Source: Candidatus Leptovillus gracilis
Lineage (GTDB): Bacteria; Chloroflexota; Anaerolineae; Promineifilales; Promineifilaceae
Direction: 5' to 3'
DNA length: 64,000 nucleotides
NCBI GenBank assembly: GCA_016716065.1
Contig: JADJXA010000004.1
Span: forward strand, 372,001 to 436,000
The notes beneath the pieces were generated by a model, which saw nothing but the letters and a program-made list of their open reading frames with translations, had not been told where the DNA came from and searched no databases. The position numbers and the translations under genes are program-made. Positions 50,861-59,623 of this stretch are shown piece after piece; the first letter of the stretch is position 1, and every line of letters starts with the position of its first letter.

Positions 50861-50876
50861 TTTCCGGGAGTGATCT

Positions 50877-51635
50877 GTGGCAGATAACGGCCGTGTCTGG
50901 CAAGCCAATACCCTGGTCCAAACCTATCTCACCGGCGTGCGTGGGGCCATCCCGCACGCCAACGAGCAAATCGAGGTGATGCTGCGCCTGATCCGCGCCG
51001 CCTGCCCGGATGTGGGCCGCTTCCTCGACCTGGGCTGCGGCGATGGCATCCTGGGACGGGCGATTCTGGACGAATATCCGCGCGCTCAGGGCGTGTTTGT
51101 GGATTTTTCCGAGCCGATGTTGGCGGTGGCGCGGCAACGGTTGGGTGATGGGGGAGATACGGCCGTCATCCTGGCCGATTATGGCGAACCGGGCTGGACG
51201 GAGAAGATCATTGCCAATGGTCAACGGTTAATGGTCAATGGTCAATTTGATGTGGTGGTGTCCGGTTACTCTATTCATCATCAGCCGGATGAGCGCAAGC
51301 GGGAGATTTACGCGGAGATTTATGGGCTGCTGCGGCCGGGTGGGATTTTTATTAACGTGGAACACGTCGCCTCGGCCACGAAGTGGGTGGAACGGCAGTT
51401 TGACGAATTGTTTGTGGACGCGCTCTATCGTTACAGCCAGACGCAAAATCTGGGCAAAAGCCGCGATCAGATGGCCCAAGAGTTCTACTACCGCCCGGAT
51501 AAAGTCGCCAACATCCTGGCTCCGGTGGAAACCCAGTGCCAATGGCTGCGCGCCATCGGCTATGAACACGTAGATTGCTACCTGAAAATTTTTGAACTCG
51601 CCGTTTTTGGCGGCGTTAGACCAAACAGAAGCTAG
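50877..51635 (+). CDS. Class I SAM-dependent methyltransferase
   Basis: 252 residues, GTG start at 50877 with GGGAGTGATCT upstream. Motif I FLDLGCGDGILGRAI (~residues 44-58), acidic VFVDFSEPMLAVA, and FDVVVSGYSIHHQPDERK (post-motif). Substrate unknown; the motif order resembles small-molecule methyltransferases. It interrupts the leu genes. Residues ~113-123 (ANGQRLMVNGQ) are encoded by GGTCAA/TGGTCAA words typical of this genome's intergenic repeats, so a repeat seems to have entered the coding sequence. The stop codon lies inside the next intergenic repeat. Confidence 0.8.
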   Translation: MADNGRVWQANTLVQTYLTGVRGAIPHANEQIEVMLRLIRAACPDVGRFLDLGCGDGILGRAILDEYPRAQGVFVDFSEPMLAVARQRLGDGGDTAVILADYGEPGWTEKIIANGQRLMVNGQFDVVVSGYSIHHQPDERKREIYAEIYGLLRPGGIFINVEHVASATKWVERQFDELFVDALYRYSQTQNLGKSRDQMAQEFYYRPDKVANILAPVETQCQWLRAIGYEHVDCYLKIFELAVFGGVRPNRS

Positions 51636-51685
51636 AGCAAGAGCGAGAGGAAGAGGACCCTCTAGCTCTTGCTCTTGCTCTAGCT
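51631..51685. repeat. Word-type inverted repeat between methyltransferase and leuC
   Basis: GCTAGAGCAAGAGCGAGAGG faces TAGCTCTTGCTCTTGCTCTA. The left arm contains the stop codon of the methyltransferase gene. The same AGAGC/GCTCT words recur at 60705-60775. Confidence 0.8.
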
Positions 51686-51699
51686 AAAACAGGAGTTTT

Positions 51700-53118
<1,419 letters not shown>

Positions 53119-53123
53119 CGGCA

Positions 53124-53156
53124 AGATTGGACCAATCTCTGAGATTGGTCCAATCT
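53124..53156. terminator. Perfect hairpin after leuC
   Basis: AGATTGGACCAATCTC and GAGATTGGTCCAATCT around a one-base centre, 16-bp perfect arms. No U-tract; it may act as a cruciform or mRNA-processing site. Confidence 0.55.
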
Positions 53157-53175
53157 AAGAATCGAGAGGTTTACC

Positions 53176-53304
53176 ATGTCCCACTGGCAGATAATCGGCA
53201 TTTCCAGCACGCAAATTGTTTTGTTCATTCTGTATGCAATCGCCATGATGGCTAACCGGCAAGCTATACGGAGAGTAAACCATGCAACCATACGAAACCA
53301 GTGA
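53176..53304 (+). CDS. Possible small membrane peptide, 42 residues
   Basis: An ATG at 53176 with GAGAGG seven to eight nt upstream opens a frame with one hydrophobic helix (IGISSTQIVLFILYAIAMM) and a basic tail. Its end overlaps the next gene's start by 23 nt, consistent with coupled translation. Plausible but small; no family known. Confidence 0.45.
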   Translation: MSHWQIIGISSTQIVLFILYAIAMMANRQAIRRVNHATIRNQ

Positions 53305-53803
53305 TCGTTTCCAAAACCAACTGAAACGCCGTTTACTATATAAACAAGCGGCCCGACAGCCGCGCCAGCGGCCGGCGGTCATCAGCCAGACCCATGTGAT
53401 CGAAGTGCGGCAGTCCATCGAACTGCTGCGCCAGCTCATTGACCAGGCAGTTGAAAACACCTGGCTGACGCTGGAAGGGGATTTGTCCCGCTTTAGCAGC
53501 ATTGGTCTGGCCGGGCTGGTACGCGATGAAGCCCACAAAGAGGAAACCGGCGACGATTTATTTGCCCCGCTGCATAGTCGTGTCACCATTCCACTCAATC
53601 AGGCCAATGCTTATCAACTTAAAACCTCTGTGTTGCAGCACGTGGGCATTCGTTCGCACATCGTCCACCTGTTTCTGGAGTGCGAAGACCGCCGCCTCTT
53701 TGCCGCCCACAACAAATTCCGCCAATGCACCCTCTTTGGCGGCTGGATCACCGCCGATTTTTTAACCCAGTTACAAGAGGATGGCGTGATTGTGATTCAA
53801 TAG
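53282..53803 (+). CDS. Uncharacterised protein in the leu cluster
   Basis: 173 residues, start ATG with CGGAGAG upstream. No membrane segment. A basic N-terminus (KRRLLYKQAARQPRQRP) precedes a mixed alpha/beta domain (EVRQSIELLRQLIDQAVENT, YQLKTSVLQHVGIRSHIVHL). No motif I recognise. Its position between leuC and leuD suggests co-transcription, not necessarily a role in leucine synthesis. Confidence 0.7.
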   Translation: MQPYETSDRFQNQLKRRLLYKQAARQPRQRPAVISQTHVIEVRQSIELLRQLIDQAVENTWLTLEGDLSRFSSIGLAGLVRDEAHKEETGDDLFAPLHSRVTIPLNQANAYQLKTSVLQHVGIRSHIVHLFLECEDRRLFAAHNKFRQCTLFGGWITADFLTQLQEDGVIVIQ

Positions 53804-53805
53804 GT

Positions 53806-53866
53806 ACACGGATAACACGGATGGGACGGATTTTTATCCGTGAAAATCCGTCCCATCCGTGTATCC
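53806..53866. repeat. Word-type inverted repeat before leuD
   Basis: ACACGGATAACACGGATGGG and ACGGATTTTT face AAAATCCGTCCCATCCGTGT and ATCC across a short loop. This CACGGAT word is known to recur in intergenic repeats of several phyla. Confidence 0.8.
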
Positions 53867-53891
53867 ATGCCGCCTTATTTGAAAGGATACT

Positions 53892-54503
53892 ATGCAAGCA
53901 TTTACCACATTAACCAGCCATATGGTGGCGATTCCGACAGAAAATATTGATACCGACCAGATCATTCCGGCGCAATTTCTAAAAACCATCAGCAAACAGG
54001 GGCTTGGCAAGAATCTGTTTTACCATTGGCGCTACAACGAGGATGGTACGCCGAAGGCGGATTTTCCGCTGAACCGGCCAGAAGCGGAAGGCGCGGCCAT
54101 TTTGCTGGCCGGCGACAACTTTGGTTGTGGTTCCAGCCGCGAACACGCCCCCTGGTCGCTGATGGATTCTGGCTTTCAGGCGATTATCAGCACGTCGTTT
54201 GCCGATATTTTTCGCAATAACTCGCTGAAGAATGGCTTGCTGCCCATCATTGTGGATGAGGATACGCACCGGCAGCTTCTCAGTCTGGTGGCCGAGGAAC
54301 CGGGAACCCAGGTGAGTATTGATCTGGCGAGCCAGAAGCTAATGCTGGGCGACGGCCGTTCCGTCACGTTCCCCATAGACAACTTCAGCAAAACCTGCCT
54401 GCTTGAAGGGCTGGACCAACTTGGCTACCTGCTTAAGCAAAGCGACCACGTCGCCGCCTATGAAGCGGCGCATCCGGCGCGCGTCAACGCCCTTAGCCGT
54501 TAG
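53892..54503 (+). CDS. leuD: 3-isopropylmalate dehydratase small subunit
   Basis: 203 residues, typical LeuD length. N-terminal MVAIPTENIDTDQIIPAQFL, the GDNFGCGSSREHAPWSL swivel-domain signature and FADIFRNNSLKNGLLPI. Completes the LeuCD isomerase. Ribosome site GAAAGGATA. Confidence 0.96.
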   Translation: MQAFTTLTSHMVAIPTENIDTDQIIPAQFLKTISKQGLGKNLFYHWRYNEDGTPKADFPLNRPEAEGAAILLAGDNFGCGSSREHAPWSLMDSGFQAIISTSFADIFRNNSLKNGLLPIIVDEDTHRQLLSLVAEEPGTQVSIDLASQKLMLGDGRSVTFPIDNFSKTCLLEGLDQLGYLLKQSDHVAAYEAAHPARVNALSR

Positions 54504-54528
54504 CCATCCTTTGATAAGCAACGGATTC

Positions 54529-54585
54529 AAGATTGAAGATTAAAGATTGAAGAAGCCCACCAATTTTTAGTCTTCAATCTTTTTT
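54529..54585 (+). terminator. Word repeat that also forms a terminator between leuD and cimA
   Basis: AAGATTGAAGATTAAAGATT and GAAGA on one side, TCTTCAATCTT on the other, followed by TTTTT. It ends 14 nt before the cimA start, so it could attenuate cimA expression. Word related to that at 40191-40239. Confidence 0.65.
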
Positions 54586-54598
54586 ATGAGGAGAAACG

Positions 54599-56152
54599 AT
54601 GAGCAAAGTATTCCTGTACGACACCACCCTGCGCGATGGCACGCAGCGCGAAGGCATATCCTATTCCCTGGACGACAAAATCAAAATCGCCCACAAACTG
54701 GACGAATTTGGCATTGATTACATCGAAGGCGGCTGGCCCGGCTCCAATCCCAAAGATGTTGAATTTTTCCGCAAAGCCGCCAACCTGGAACTGAAACACG
54801 CCAAAATCGCCGCCTTTGGCAGCACCCGCCGCAAAAACGCCGACGTCGCCACCGACCCCAACATCAAGGCGCTGCTAGACGCCAATACGCCGGTCGTCAC
54901 CCTGGTGGGCAAAAGCTGGGACCTGCACGTCACCGACGTGCTGGAAACAACCATGGAAGAAAACCTGGCGATGATCGGCGAGAGCGTGGCCTACTGCCGC
55001 CAGCAGGGCAAAGAAGTCATCTACGACGCCGAACACTTTTTTGATGGTTACAAAACCAACGCCGAGTATGCCGTGGCGACGGTGAAAACGGCCGCTATCA
55101 ACGGCGCCCATTCCGTGGTTCTTTGTGATACCAACGGCGGCTCTTTGCCCTGGGAAGTAGAAGAGATTGTACGTGACGTGAAGGCGCAGTTAGGCAACAC
55201 GGCCGTTGGCATTCACACCCACGATGACGGCGGCATGGGCAACGCCAACACCCTTGCGGCCGTGCGCGCCGGGGCCAACCAGGTACAGGGAACCATCAAC
55301 GGTTATGGCGAGCGTGTCGCCAATGCCAATCTGTGCATCGTCATCCCCGATTTGCAGCTAAAAATGGGCCGCGACTGCGTGCCGCCAGAAAAACTGCGCG
55401 ACCTCACCGAACTGTCGCGCTACGTGGCCGAAGTGGCCAACCTGACCCACGACAGCCATTACCCCTTCGTCGGGGCCAGCGCCTTTGCCCACAAAGGTGG
55501 CATCCATGTGGCCGCCATGCTTAAAAACCCGCTCAGCTATCAGCACATAGACCCGACCCTGGTGGGCAACCAACAGCGCAGCGTCGTTTCTGAGCTTTCC
55601 GGCCGGGGCAACATCGTGGATAAAGCGCTGCAATTTGGCCTGGATGCCGAAAGTCTGGACCTGCGCACCGTGCTGGAACAGATCAAAACGCTGGAAAACA
55701 AAGGCTTCACCTACGAAGGCGCGGAAGCGTCGGTGGAGTTGATGCTGCGCCGCACCCATCCTGCCTACGTACCACCCTTTGAGCTGATTGATTTCATGGT
55801 CGTGGTTCAGCAGCGGCGCAAACGCGGCATGTTGGCCGAAGCCACCGTCAAAGTGCGCGTCGGGCCTAAGATTTTGCACACGGCCGCTGAAGGCAACGGT
55901 CCCGTCAACGCCCTGGACGGCGCGCTGCGGGCGGCGCTGATTGACGTTTATCCCAAGCTAGCCAACGTGAAATTGGTAGATTACAAAGTGCGCATCATAG
56001 ACAGCGACAATGCCACAGCCGCGACCACCCGCGTTCTCATTGATACGCAACTGGGCCACAACCGCTGGAGCACCATCGGGGCCAGCGCCAACATCATCGA
56101 AGCAAGCTGGCTGGCCCTGGCCGACAGCATGGAATACGCCCTGCTGCAATAA
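54599..56152 (+). CDS. cimA: (R)-citramalate synthase
   Basis: 517 residues. HMGL-like barrel with VFLYDTTLRDGTQREGISYS, IDYIEGGWPGSNPKDVEFF (the EGGWPG form separates citramalate synthases from LeuA), and HTHDDGGMGNANTLAAVRAG. C-terminal dimer domain ~400-517. It joins acetyl-CoA and pyruvate to make (R)-citramalate, a threonine-independent entry to 2-oxobutyrate and isoleucine, using LeuCD and LeuB from the same cluster. Ribosome site TGAGGAGAAACG. Confidence 0.93.
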   Translation: MSKVFLYDTTLRDGTQREGISYSLDDKIKIAHKLDEFGIDYIEGGWPGSNPKDVEFFRKAANLELKHAKIAAFGSTRRKNADVATDPNIKALLDANTPVVTLVGKSWDLHVTDVLETTMEENLAMIGESVAYCRQQGKEVIYDAEHFFDGYKTNAEYAVATVKTAAINGAHSVVLCDTNGGSLPWEVEEIVRDVKAQLGNTAVGIHTHDDGGMGNANTLAAVRAGANQVQGTINGYGERVANANLCIVIPDLQLKMGRDCVPPEKLRDLTELSRYVAEVANLTHDSHYPFVGASAFAHKGGIHVAAMLKNPLSYQHIDPTLVGNQQRSVVSELSGRGNIVDKALQFGLDAESLDLRTVLEQIKTLENKGFTYEGAEASVELMLRRTHPAYVPPFELIDFMVVVQQRRKRGMLAEATVKVRVGPKILHTAAEGNGPVNALDGALRAALIDVYPKLANVKLVDYKVRIIDSDNATAATTRVLIDTQLGHNRWSTIGASANIIEASWLALADSMEYALLQ

Positions 56153-56158
56153 ATAAAG

Positions 56159-56212
56159 ATGGTCTTATAAGTCCCTGGTACTTTCGAAAGTACCAGGGAC
56201 TTATAAGACCAT
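56159..56212. repeat. Perfect 54-bp palindrome
   Basis: Two 27-bp arms with no spacer: ATGGTCTTATAAGTCCCTGG and TACTTTC mirrored exactly around TTCGAA. It follows the cimA stop by a few bases and precedes the toxin-antitoxin pair. Its perfection implies either recent origin, strong conservation, or an assembly artefact. Confidence 0.9.
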
Positions 56213-56281
56213 ATCCTGAATGACCATATCTTGAAAAAATTGAGTACAATTGGGTCAGACACAGACTATGGAGAAAGTGGA

Positions 56282-56500
56282 ATGATCAATTATCCAATCG
56301 TCTATAAAGAGAAACTCCTTCAGGAAATCGAAGCGACTCCAGAAGAGTATTTACCTACTTTGCTCAACATTGTGCGCTCTTACCGCCAGAGTGTGTCTCT
56401 GAACCCGGCAGACGAGAGCTTTCGCCAGGGATGGCAAGAAGCGCTTGCTGGCGAAACTATGCCCTTAGATGATTTGTGGGCGGGCATTGATGCCCAATGA
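56282..56500 (+). CDS. Antitoxin-like small protein upstream of a RelE-type toxin
   Basis: 72 residues from the ATG at 56282 (GGAGAAAG upstream). Mostly helical (KEKLLQEIEATPEEYLPTLLNIVRSYRQSV). The ending PLDDLWAGIDAQ is common among small antitoxins of RelE/ParE systems. The stop codon overlaps the toxin start by 11 bases. No DNA-binding domain is evident, so operon autoregulation is uncertain. Confidence 0.7.
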   Translation: MINYPIVYKEKLLQEIEATPEEYLPTLLNIVRSYRQSVSLNPADESFRQGWQEALAGETMPLDDLWAGIDAQ

Positions 56501-56852
56501 GACAAAAGACCAGTTTGAAATCCGTTTTACCCCGGAATTCAAACGTAATCTTCGTGCTTTAGCCAAGAAGTATCGGCATATTCGTTCCGATGTGCAGACG
56601 GTCATAGACCAGCTTCAGGCTGGGAATATTGTCGGAGAACAGGTCCCTCATATCGGTTATACGATTTACAAAGTGCGCGTCCGCAACAGCGATTTGCAGA
56701 AAGGGAAAAGCGCCGGTTATCGTCTTTTATACTATCTTCAAACCAATTCCAGTATCATCCTCATAACGATCTATTCAAAATCAGACCAATCTGATATTTC
56801 GTCGGCTGAAGTTCGGCGTATTGTGGGCGAAGTTAAGCCACCCACCGGTTAG
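56490..56852 (+). CDS. RelE/ParE-superfamily toxin
   Basis: 120 residues from the ATG at 56490. RelE fold pattern: FEIRFTPEFKRNLRALAKKY, basic/hydrophobic strand PHIGYTIYKVRVRNSD, GKSAGYRLLYYLQTNSSIIL and the terminal LITIYSKSDQSDI. Members cut mRNA on the ribosome or poison gyrase. Arg and Tyr residues in YRLLYY and the Lys-rich segments fit the mRNA-cutting branch, which I infer only. Together with the previous gene a type II module inserted between cimA and leuB. Confidence 0.82.
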   Translation: MPNETKDQFEIRFTPEFKRNLRALAKKYRHIRSDVQTVIDQLQAGNIVGEQVPHIGYTIYKVRVRNSDLQKGKSAGYRLLYYLQTNSSIILITIYSKSDQSDISSAEVRRIVGEVKPPTG

Positions 56853-56865
56853 AGAGTTGATTCAC

Positions 56866-57864
56866 ATGTCTACGTTTGACCGTACCCTCATCGAAAACCC
56901 TGATAACTGGCGCGAAAAGGTAGCAGAGCTGCAAAAATTGCTGCAAGCTGCCAGCGCCGAACTCATTGACGCCGAAACAGAGCTGGCCGAACGCCTGGCG
57001 GCCATCAACTCCTTTGAATTTAAGCTGCGGGCGGCCACCAGCCAGCTCGTATCTCGTCTGGAGCAGTTGGAATCGGAAATTCGCCAGTTGCGCGACCAAC
57101 TGCGCGGGCTGGATAATCAGTGGGGTGACGGGAGGAGCAGCAAAGGCGGCTGGTCGGTGGATGACGTGGAATACGTGGCTACCGGACACGGCCCGCAGGC
57201 GTCTGGCGCGTATCGTTACCGGGCGGCCGGGCCAGAACAAGCGCCGGTGCGATTGAATGAAGATGAAGGGGCGGAGCTGAAGCGGTTGTACCGACAACTG
57301 GCGCGGCGTTTTCATCCTGACCTGGCGGTTGACGCAGTGGACCGTGAGTATCGCACGCAGTTGATGATGGCGATTAACGCCGCTTATGCGGCCGGCGATC
57401 TAGAAAAGCTGCGCCAACTGGTCTTGGAACCGGACTCGGTTCACGGGCTGGATTTGGCGGACAGCGACCAACACCTGGCCGAGGTGCTGCTGCGAGAATT
57501 GGAACGCTGTCAGCGGCGGCTGGCGGAAATCAAAGAGGAAATGGCGCGGCTGGAAAAGCACAAGAGCGCCCGATTAATGCGGCAGGCGGTGCAGGCGGAA
57601 GAAAACGGCCGTGATTGGCAGATAGAAATCAAAGCCCAGCTCCAGGAGCAAATCACCCGCAAACTGGTAGAACGCGACGTACTCAAACAAGAAGTCGAGT
57701 TCAATTCTGGCGCAGAATCGCCGCTGGATGGCGATGCCTACGCCGACGCCGTATGGGAGATTTCGCTGGAATACGCCTTTGAAGAAGACCCAGACACGCA
57801 AGCTGAGGAATGGACCCATCGGCGGCGCGACCGGTTTTCTTATGATGAAGAGGACTTGGAATGA
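56866..57864 (+). CDS. J-domain protein with coiled coils
   Basis: 332 residues. An N-terminal coiled coil (~15-90, KVAELQKLLQAASAELIDAE through LEQLESEIRQLRDQLRGLD) is followed by a J domain in ~130-190 whose invariant HPD is in LKRLYRQLARRFHPDLAVDA. A second coiled coil (~215-285) and an acidic tail close it. J domains stimulate Hsp70 ATPases; the coiled coils would recruit a particular client. Start ATG at 56866 with AGAGAG upstream. Confidence 0.78.
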   Translation: MSTFDRTLIENPDNWREKVAELQKLLQAASAELIDAETELAERLAAINSFEFKLRAATSQLVSRLEQLESEIRQLRDQLRGLDNQWGDGRSSKGGWSVDDVEYVATGHGPQASGAYRYRAAGPEQAPVRLNEDEGAELKRLYRQLARRFHPDLAVDAVDREYRTQLMMAINAAYAAGDLEKLRQLVLEPDSVHGLDLADSDQHLAEVLLRELERCQRRLAEIKEEMARLEKHKSARLMRQAVQAEENGRDWQIEIKAQLQEQITRKLVERDVLKQEVEFNSGAESPLDGDAYADAVWEISLEYAFEEDPDTQAEEWTHRRRDRFSYDEEDLE

Positions 57865-57865
57865 A

Positions 57866-57942
57866 TTGTCAATGGTCAACAGCCAAGGGTCAATTGCTAA
57901 CCGTTGACTATTGGCTGTTGCCCATTCACCATTGAAAATTGC
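57866..57942. repeat. Word-type inverted repeat upstream of the YbaK-like gene
   Basis: TTGTCAATGGTCAACAGCCA and GGGTCAAT face TTGACTATTGGCTGTTGCCC and CACCATTGA. The word GGTCAATGGTCAA also appears inside the methyltransferase coding region at 51214-51245. Confidence 0.75.
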
Positions 57943-57944
57943 CC

Positions 57945-58418
57945 ATGCATCCTTCGGCGCAAAAGGTAGCAGACGCGGCCCAGGTCTTGGGTCTGGATAT
58001 TGAGATTGTGGAGTTTGCCCAGACCACGCGCTCGGCGCAGGAAGCGGCCGACGCCATTGGCTGCCAGGTGGCGCAGATTGTCAAGAGCCTCTGTTTTGTG
58101 GTGAACGGCCGTGCCACCATCTGTCTGGTCTCCGGGGCCAACCAATTGGACGAGCGCAAACTGGCCGCCCTGGCCGGCGTCAGCCGCAAACAAGTGCAGC
58201 GCGCCGACGCCGATATGGTGAAGGCGTCTACCGGCTTTACCATTGGCGGCGTACCCCCTTTTGGCCATGTGTCGCCGCTGCCGACGTTTTTGGATGAAGA
58301 TTTGTTGTCGTTTGCGGTGGTTTGGGCGGCGGCCGGCACGCCCTTTGCCGTGTTTGCCATTCAACCAGAAACGTTGGCGCAAATCCACACAATTCAATCG
58401 GCCGATTTGAAGAAATAA
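57945..58418 (+). CDS. YbaK/ProX-family aminoacyl-tRNA deacylase
   Basis: 157 residues. YbaK fold: IVEFAQTTRSAQEAADAIGC, then QIVKSLCFVVNGRATICLVS with the catalytic Lys (K in VKSL), and TGFTIGGVPPFGHVSPLPTF, the GxxPP signature. These enzymes hydrolyse mischarged tRNAs such as Cys-tRNA(Pro) or Ala-tRNA(Pro). ATG at 57945 chosen over a TTG six nt upstream; neither has a strong ribosome site. Confidence 0.88.
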   Translation: MHPSAQKVADAAQVLGLDIEIVEFAQTTRSAQEAADAIGCQVAQIVKSLCFVVNGRATICLVSGANQLDERKLAALAGVSRKQVQRADADMVKASTGFTIGGVPPFGHVSPLPTFLDEDLLSFAVVWAAAGTPFAVFAIQPETLAQIHTIQSADLKK

Positions 58419-58422
58419 GGTA

Positions 58423-58457
58423 ACTACTACCCGTATTCGGTAATCCGTATTCCGTCT
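58423..58457. repeat. Single-arm word repeat, CCGTATTC family
   Basis: Three variants of CCGTATTCGGTAAT, the same word as at 29945-30030, between two converging genes. Confidence 0.55.
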
Positions 58458-58458
58458 T

Positions 58459-59271
58459 TTACTCCGCAAAATACCATGTCTCTTGCGCCAGGAACAGCCA
58501 GGTAGTCGGACCGCCGGGCACGGCCGTTAACCGCATGGCCGCCGGCCAGGGGCGGTGCTGCCAGCCATCTTCCGTTTCCACCAGCGGCTCAAATGATTCA
58601 TTGGTCAACCGCTGCACGCCCGGCAGGGCATTGGGGTCTGTCGGGTCTGTGGCAATTACCAGGTGTGGCGGTTCTTCTTGGGCTGCTTTAACGCCGCCCA
58701 GGTAGCAGGCAAATACCTGCTTGTGTGTCAGGTTGCGGACGGCGGCGAAAAAGCCGACGTATTGGCTGGGCAAATCTTCAATGGCAAAAGGGGTCATCGG
58801 ATTAACCAGGCTGCGCGGCAGACTGCCCTGCCAGTCTTCAAACCGCCAACTCCAATCGCCATAAATGCCCAGGGCCACGCCGATGATCTCGTTTTCCGCC
58901 ACGCTGCCAGCTACGTGGTATTGAGCGGTGTAGCCGGTAAAATTGTCGTGTAGTCCCTGAGTAATGGTGATGACGCCGCCACCCTGGGCAACGGCCGTTT
59001 GCACATCGGCCAGCAGTTGGTGCGGGCTGCCGGTGGCGAAGTGGGTCGTATCAAACCAACCATACGTGGAGTTATACACATATTTAGGCCACACTTTCAC
59101 CCGCTTGGCGTCCGACGGACTCCAACCATCGGGGCAGTTGTCGTTGGGCAGCACAATAGTTGCCACATCTTTGTCGGGCGCGCTGCTGGCATATTCATAC
59201 ACCAGGCTTATGAGCAAAAGTGGCAGTAATACTCGTATAATTTGATGCACCGAAAGCTTTCTCTCGTTCAT
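58459..59271 (-). CDS. Uncharacterised exported or membrane-anchored protein
   Basis: 270 residues. N-terminal hydrophobic segment (IIRVLLPLLLISLVYEYASS, ~10-29) acts as signal or anchor. The rest is soluble, rich in Trp and aromatics (WPKYVYNSTYGWFDTTHF, GIYGDWSWRFEDWQG), with alternating strands. No catalytic motif or family recognised. Opposite to its neighbours within the leu cluster. Confidence 0.65.
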   Translation of the reverse strand: MNERKLSVHQIIRVLLPLLLISLVYEYASSAPDKDVATIVLPNDNCPDGWSPSDAKRVKVWPKYVYNSTYGWFDTTHFATGSPHQLLADVQTAVAQGGGVITITQGLHDNFTGYTAQYHVAGSVAENEIIGVALGIYGDWSWRFEDWQGSLPRSLVNPMTPFAIEDLPSQYVGFFAAVRNLTHKQVFACYLGGVKAAQEEPPHLVIATDPTDPNALPGVQRLTNESFEPLVETEDGWQHRPWPAAMRLTAVPGGPTTWLFLAQETWYFAE

Positions 59272-59426
59272 TTTCTCACATTTCCGGTAACTATATTGTT
59301 ACGAACAGTTACGGTGAAGATGTATCAGTTGCTTACACCCAATCTTGTAGTCTAACTCACCACAACCATCTTATCATATCGTCTGATTTGGTATAATCGG
59401 GGAATTGGGTGTTGACACGGCCGTTT
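59272..59426. promoter_or_regulatory. Gap with a -10 box upstream of leuB
   Basis: About 155 nt without a gene. A perfect TATAAT at 59392-59397 points towards leuB; no convincing -35. It is followed by one ACGGCCGT and then by the duplicated segment at 59427-59618. leuB is therefore probably transcribed separately from the rest of the leu genes. Confidence 0.45.
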
Positions 59427-59618
59427 CCCACCACCACGGATGAAAACCCTGGGAGCGCAGGCGTCTCGCCTGCCAGGGCGGACGGGACGTCCGCGCTCCC
59501 ATTTTCAGAGGAGATTTCATGAGTGGGTTACCCACCACCACGGATGAAAACCCTGGGAGCGCAGGCGTCTCGCCTGCCAGGGCGGACGAGACGTCCGCGC
59601 TCCCATTTTCAGAGGAGA
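59427..59618 (+). repeat. Tandem duplication (period 104) with hairpin core, upstream of leuB
   Basis: Two copies of an 88-bp segment, 59427-59514 and 59531-59618, differ at one base. Each holds a palindromic core (GGGAGCGC...GCGCTCCC with an inner GGCGTCTCGCC) and ends in AGAGGAGA, a ribosome site. The second copy's site serves leuB. The first is followed by an ATG at 59519 that opens a small frame ending on the leuB start. Confidence 0.85.
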
Positions 59619-59623
59619 CATGA
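59519..59623 (+). CDS. Possible 34-residue upstream frame coupled to leuB
   Basis: It starts after the GAGGAGA of the first repeat copy, reads through the second copy (MSGLPTTTDENPGSAGVSPA...) and stops at TGA 59621-59623, which overlaps the leuB ATGATG. It has no similarity I can name. It could tune leuB by translational coupling, or be an accident of the duplication. Confidence 0.35.
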   Translation: MSGLPTTTDENPGSAGVSPARADETSALPFSEET

